Assembly: GCA_022837595.1 (NCBI GenBank)
Contig: JALHFX010000070.1
Coordinates: forward strand, 1-14,125
DNA length: 14,125 bases
Source: Propionibacterium sp.
GTDB lineage: Bacteria; Actinomycetota; Actinomycetes; Propionibacteriales; Propionibacteriaceae
Reading direction: 5' to 3'
The notes under the pieces were generated by a model. That model made no database searches and was not told the origin of the DNA. It was given only the letters and a program-made list of their open reading frames with translations. Below are positions 11,330 through 14,125 of this stretch, piece after piece (position 1 is the first letter of the stretch; every line of letters begins with the position of its first letter). Both the position numbers and the translations under genes were made by a program.

Positions 11330-14035
11330 GTGAACTCGCCAGCGTCCAGTGCCCAGCCCAAAGTGATGCTCATCGATGGTCATTCGATGGCTTACCGCGC
11401 CTATTACGCCTTGCCGGTTGACAACTTCGTCACAGGATCCGGGCAACACACGAATGCGGTCTTTGGATTCACCTCGATGCTCATCAATATCTTGCGTGAT
11501 GAGCGGCCAACCCATGTCGCTGTCGCCTTCGACGTGGGCCGCACCACCTTCCGCACCGTCGAATACCCGCAGTACAAGGCAACTCGTTCCAAGAGTCCGG
11601 AGGAATTCGCCGGGCAGGTAGCGCTGATTACCGAGGTACTGGATGCGCTCAAGATTCCGCATCTGTCATTGGACGGTTACGAGGCCGATGACATCATCGC
11701 AACGCTGAGTGCCCAGGCCGACGAGTTGGGTTGGGAGAATCTGGTTGTCACGGGGGACCGGGATTCATTCCAGTTGATCGATGACAACACCACCGTCCTT
11801 TATCCGGTACGTGGGGTCAGCGAGCTGGCGCGCATGACACCCGAAGCTGTCCAGGCCAAGTACGGTGTGGCCCCGGAGCGTTATCCCGAACTCGCCGCGT
11901 TAGTAGGTGAGACCAGCGACAACCTTCCCGGGGTTCCCGGCGTTGGGGTTAAGACAGCAGCAAAATGGCTGACGAGCTTTGATGGCCTGGAGAATCTCCT
12001 GGCGCGTGCAGACCAGGTGCCGGGCAAGGCGGGGGCATCGTTCAGAGAACATATTGAAGATGTGCGCCGCAACCGCCGGTTGAACCGCCTGGTCAACCAT
12101 CTGACGCTGGATATTGGCGTATCTGATCTTGAGCTGGAAGGTTGGAATCGGGAAGCAGTACATCAACTCTTCGACGCGCTGGAGTTTCGCGTCTTGAGAG
12201 ATCGTCTTCTAGAGGTCTTCGGTGATGACGACCGAGCCGAGGAACAGTCCGGTTTTGAACTGGCCGGTCGCCGTCTGGGGCCCGACGAGCTCGCGGACTG
12301 GCTGATCGAGCATGCTCATGGTGAGATCACCGGCTTGGACGCGTCCGGACGCTGGGGGTCGGGACGCGGCGAGATCATCAATCTGGCGCTCGCCAGCGCT
12401 GATGGCGCTGCGTGCTGGTTCAGTCTTGCCGACCTAGAGGCGTCGGACGAGCAAGCGTTGGCGGCCTGGCTGGCCGATCCAGAACTCGGCAAAGCGATAC
12501 ATGCTGCGAAGGGACCGATCTTGGCCGCCTGGGAACAGGGCTGGCAGCTGAACGGTCTGGTTTGCGATACAGAACTGGCCGCCTACCTCCTGCGTCCCGA
12601 TCAGCGCAGCTATGATCTGGCGGATCTATCGATCCGATATCTCAAACGTGAGCTGCGGCTCGACTCATCGGGTGCGGACGCTCCTGACCAAGCGATGCTC
12701 GATTTCGGTGAATCGGGCGGCGACGACGAGCCTGGGGCAGCGATGCTGCGGGCACGGGCGGTCGTCGATCTGGCCACCACGATGTCCGAGGAACTCGATC
12801 GTCTGGGCCAGCTTCGGTTGCTCGATGATCTTGAATTACCGCTACAGCGGATCCTGGCGGGTATGGAGCGCACGGGTATTGCACTGGATACCGACGTCCT
12901 TGACCAACTCTATCGGGAGTTCGACGCTCGAGTGAGGTCGGCCGAAGAGGCTGCTTGGAGTTCGGTGGGCCGCCAGGTCAACCTTGGCTCTCCGAAACAG
13001 TTACAGGGGGTTCTGTTCGATCAGCTCGATCTGCCGCGGACCAAGAAGATCAAGTCTGGCTTCACGACCGACGCAGAGGCGCTGGAAGGCCTCTATGCAC
13101 GGACCGAGCACCCGTTCCTCGAGCACCTGCTCGCGCACCGAGACGCCACCAAGCTACGCCAGGCGACCGAGGGATTACGCAAAGCAGTTGCCGATGACGG
13201 GCGGGTACACACCACCTACCTGCAGACGATTGCCGCCACCGGACGATTGAGCTCGGCGGACCCCAATCTCCAGAACATTCCGATCCGCACTCCCGAAGGC
13301 CGCCGGATCCGTTCTGCGTTTTGTGTAGGGGCCGGGTTCGAGGCTTTGATGAGCGCGGATTATTCGCAGATCGAAATGCGGGTGATGGCTGATGCCTCAG
13401 GAGATGAGGACCTCATCGAAGCCTTCCGCAGTGGTGTCGATTTTCACACGGTGACCGCGTCGAAGGTCTTCGCAGTGCCGGCTGATGAGGTCACTGCGGC
13501 TCAGCGTGCGAGCGTGAAACAGATGAACTACGGGCTGGCTTATGGGCTGTCCGCCTACGGTCTGTCGACCCGGCTGGGCGTCTCCGTGCCTGAGGCGCGC
13601 GAATTGATGGACGACTACTTCACGACGTTCGGTGGCGTACGCGACTACCTCAATGATGTCGTCGCACGAGCTCGCCGTAGCGGCTTCACAGAGACATTGG
13701 CCGGACGCAGGCGCTATCTGCCCGATCTGATCTCATCTAACAGGCAGCGTCGTGAGATGGCTGAACGAATGGCTCTGAATGCGCCGATCCAGGGCTCTGC
13801 TGCCGACATCATCAAGATCGCCATGATCGGCTTGGACGGAGCGCTGAACGCAGCAGCACTGAAGTCAAGAGTCTTACTGCAGATCCATGACGAGTTAGTG
13901 CTCGAGATCGCTCCGGGTGAACGAGAGCTGGTTACCGAATTGGTACGCGAGAAGATGGGCACTGCGGCGGATCTGATGGTTCCGCTTGATGTGTCGATCG
14001 GATATGGCGCGACCTGGCTGGACGCCGCACACTAA
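11330..14035 (+). CDS. polA: DNA polymerase I
   Basis: PolA fills gaps and removes RNA primers during replication and repair. The 901-residue protein has three regions. The 5' nuclease domain (about 1-300) is intact: MLIDGHSMAYRAYY (D16), DGYEADDIIATL, VTGDRDSFQLID and GETSDNLPGVPGVGVKTA. The middle domain (about 320-500) has LDASGRW where proofreading enzymes have the Asp-x-Glu motif, so 3'-5' exonuclease activity is probably absent, as in mycobacterial and Taq enzymes. The polymerase domain is complete: PNLQNIPIRTPEGRRIRSAF, motif A ADYSQIEMR (D677), motif B KQMNYGLAYG (K730, Y734) and motif C IHDELV (H853, D854, E855). Y734 replaces the E. coli F762, an actinobacterial trait linked to weak dideoxynucleotide discrimination. 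The GTG start matches the -10 spacing; an ATG at 11366 is closer to the conserved MLIDG but follows no signal. Confidence 0.97.
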   Translation: MNSPASSAQPKVMLIDGHSMAYRAYYALPVDNFVTGSGQHTNAVFGFTSMLINILRDERPTHVAVAFDVGRTTFRTVEYPQYKATRSKSPEEFAGQVALITEVLDALKIPHLSLDGYEADDIIATLSAQADELGWENLVVTGDRDSFQLIDDNTTVLYPVRGVSELARMTPEAVQAKYGVAPERYPELAALVGETSDNLPGVPGVGVKTAAKWLTSFDGLENLLARADQVPGKAGASFREHIEDVRRNRRLNRLVNHLTLDIGVSDLELEGWNREAVHQLFDALEFRVLRDRLLEVFGDDDRAEEQSGFELAGRRLGPDELADWLIEHAHGEITGLDASGRWGSGRGEIINLALASADGAACWFSLADLEASDEQALAAWLADPELGKAIHAAKGPILAAWEQGWQLNGLVCDTELAAYLLRPDQRSYDLADLSIRYLKRELRLDSSGADAPDQAMLDFGESGGDDEPGAAMLRARAVVDLATTMSEELDRLGQLRLLDDLELPLQRILAGMERTGIALDTDVLDQLYREFDARVRSAEEAAWSSVGRQVNLGSPKQLQGVLFDQLDLPRTKKIKSGFTTDAEALEGLYARTEHPFLEHLLAHRDATKLRQATEGLRKAVADDGRVHTTYLQTIAATGRLSSADPNLQNIPIRTPEGRRIRSAFCVGAGFEALMSADYSQIEMRVMADASGDEDLIEAFRSGVDFHTVTASKVFAVPADEVTAAQRASVKQMNYGLAYGLSAYGLSTRLGVSVPEARELMDDYFTTFGGVRDYLNDVVARARRSGFTETLAGRRRYLPDLISSNRQRREMAERMALNAPIQGSAADIIKIAMIGLDGALNAAALKSRVLLQIHDELVLEIAPGERELVTELVREKMGTAADLMVPLDVSIGYGATWLDAAH

Positions 14036-14050
14036 CTAGGGGCGCTGGCG

Positions 14051-14125
14051 TTAACCATCCGATTCGTTCGGGTTCCCGGTGACCAACGTGCCGTAGTAGA
14101 TCATCCGCCCCTGCGCGAGACCGTC
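14051..14125 (-). CDS. 3' end of an unidentified minus-strand gene
   Basis: Read on the minus strand from the window edge, one frame is open for 24 codons (GLAQGRMIYYGTLVTGNPNE followed by SDG) and ends in TAA at 14051-14053, 15 bases after the convergent polA stop. The composition looks like coding sequence, and the 3'-to-3' arrangement leaves a plausible gap. I do not recognise the family, and 24 residues are too few to be sure it is a gene. Confidence 0.4.
   Translation of the reverse strand, partial: DGLAQGRMIYYGTLVTGNPNESDG

Noticed and set aside
10931..11662. Thioesterase read as one 243-residue intact protein
   Set aside because: The upstream part runs into polA on the opposite strand, and the last residues after SVSH do not fit the family; the true C-terminus continues in another frame, so the intact-gene reading is wrong.

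Overview
The window is a stretch of chromosome from a moderately GC-rich actinobacterium. The signs are: a murC-ftsQ-ftsZ end of the division and cell-wall cluster with no ftsA; the order ftsZ-pgeF-sepF-yggT-divIVA; a long Wag31-type DivIVA; an ANTAR-type response regulator; a DNA polymerase I without a working proofreading site; and two genes whose start codon sits 6-7 bases after a TANNNT -10 box (probable leaderless mRNAs). The order resembles Propionibacteriales or Streptomyces more than Mycobacterium, but I cannot name the genus from sequence alone.

Layout. Positions 1-5616 are the end of the dcw region, all on the plus strand: the 3' end of murC, ftsQ, a roughly 300-bp gap, ftsZ, pgeF (yfiH), sepF, yggT and divIVA. 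These genes make the last cytoplasmic peptidoglycan precursors' first peptide step, assemble and anchor the Z-ring (FtsZ, SepF, FtsQ) and mark the poles (DivIVA). Two genes often found here in relatives are missing: yggS between pgeF and sepF, and ileS after divIVA. A terminator candidate follows divIVA. A new promoter then drives a traR/dksA-like zinc-finger gene, lspA and rluD (5765-7724). A hairpin covers the lspA ribosome binding site.

Positions 7792-9300 hold pyk with a probable leaderless promoter and a strong intrinsic terminator. From 9301 to 10006 there is no protein gene. This stretch holds a large nested inverted repeat (9422-9584) with three CTACCGA boxes mirrored exactly by three TCGGTAG boxes, a tRNA-Leu(CAA) gene on the minus strand, and the promoter and leader of pdtaR with a perfect 18-bp palindrome. 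pdtaR (10007-10618) is a receiver-ANTAR antiterminator.

Positions 10619-11329 are decayed or structured: a purine-rich tract, a perfect 23-bp inverted repeat, and a minus-strand hotdog thioesterase pseudogene broken by an internal deletion of about 41 bp. polA (11330-14035) follows with another probable leaderless start. The last 75 bases look like the 3' end of a minus-strand gene I cannot identify.

Most of the window is ordinary housekeeping sequence. No new multigene system is visible. The parts worth attention are the intergenic structures flanking the tRNA and pdtaR, and the thioesterase lesion.
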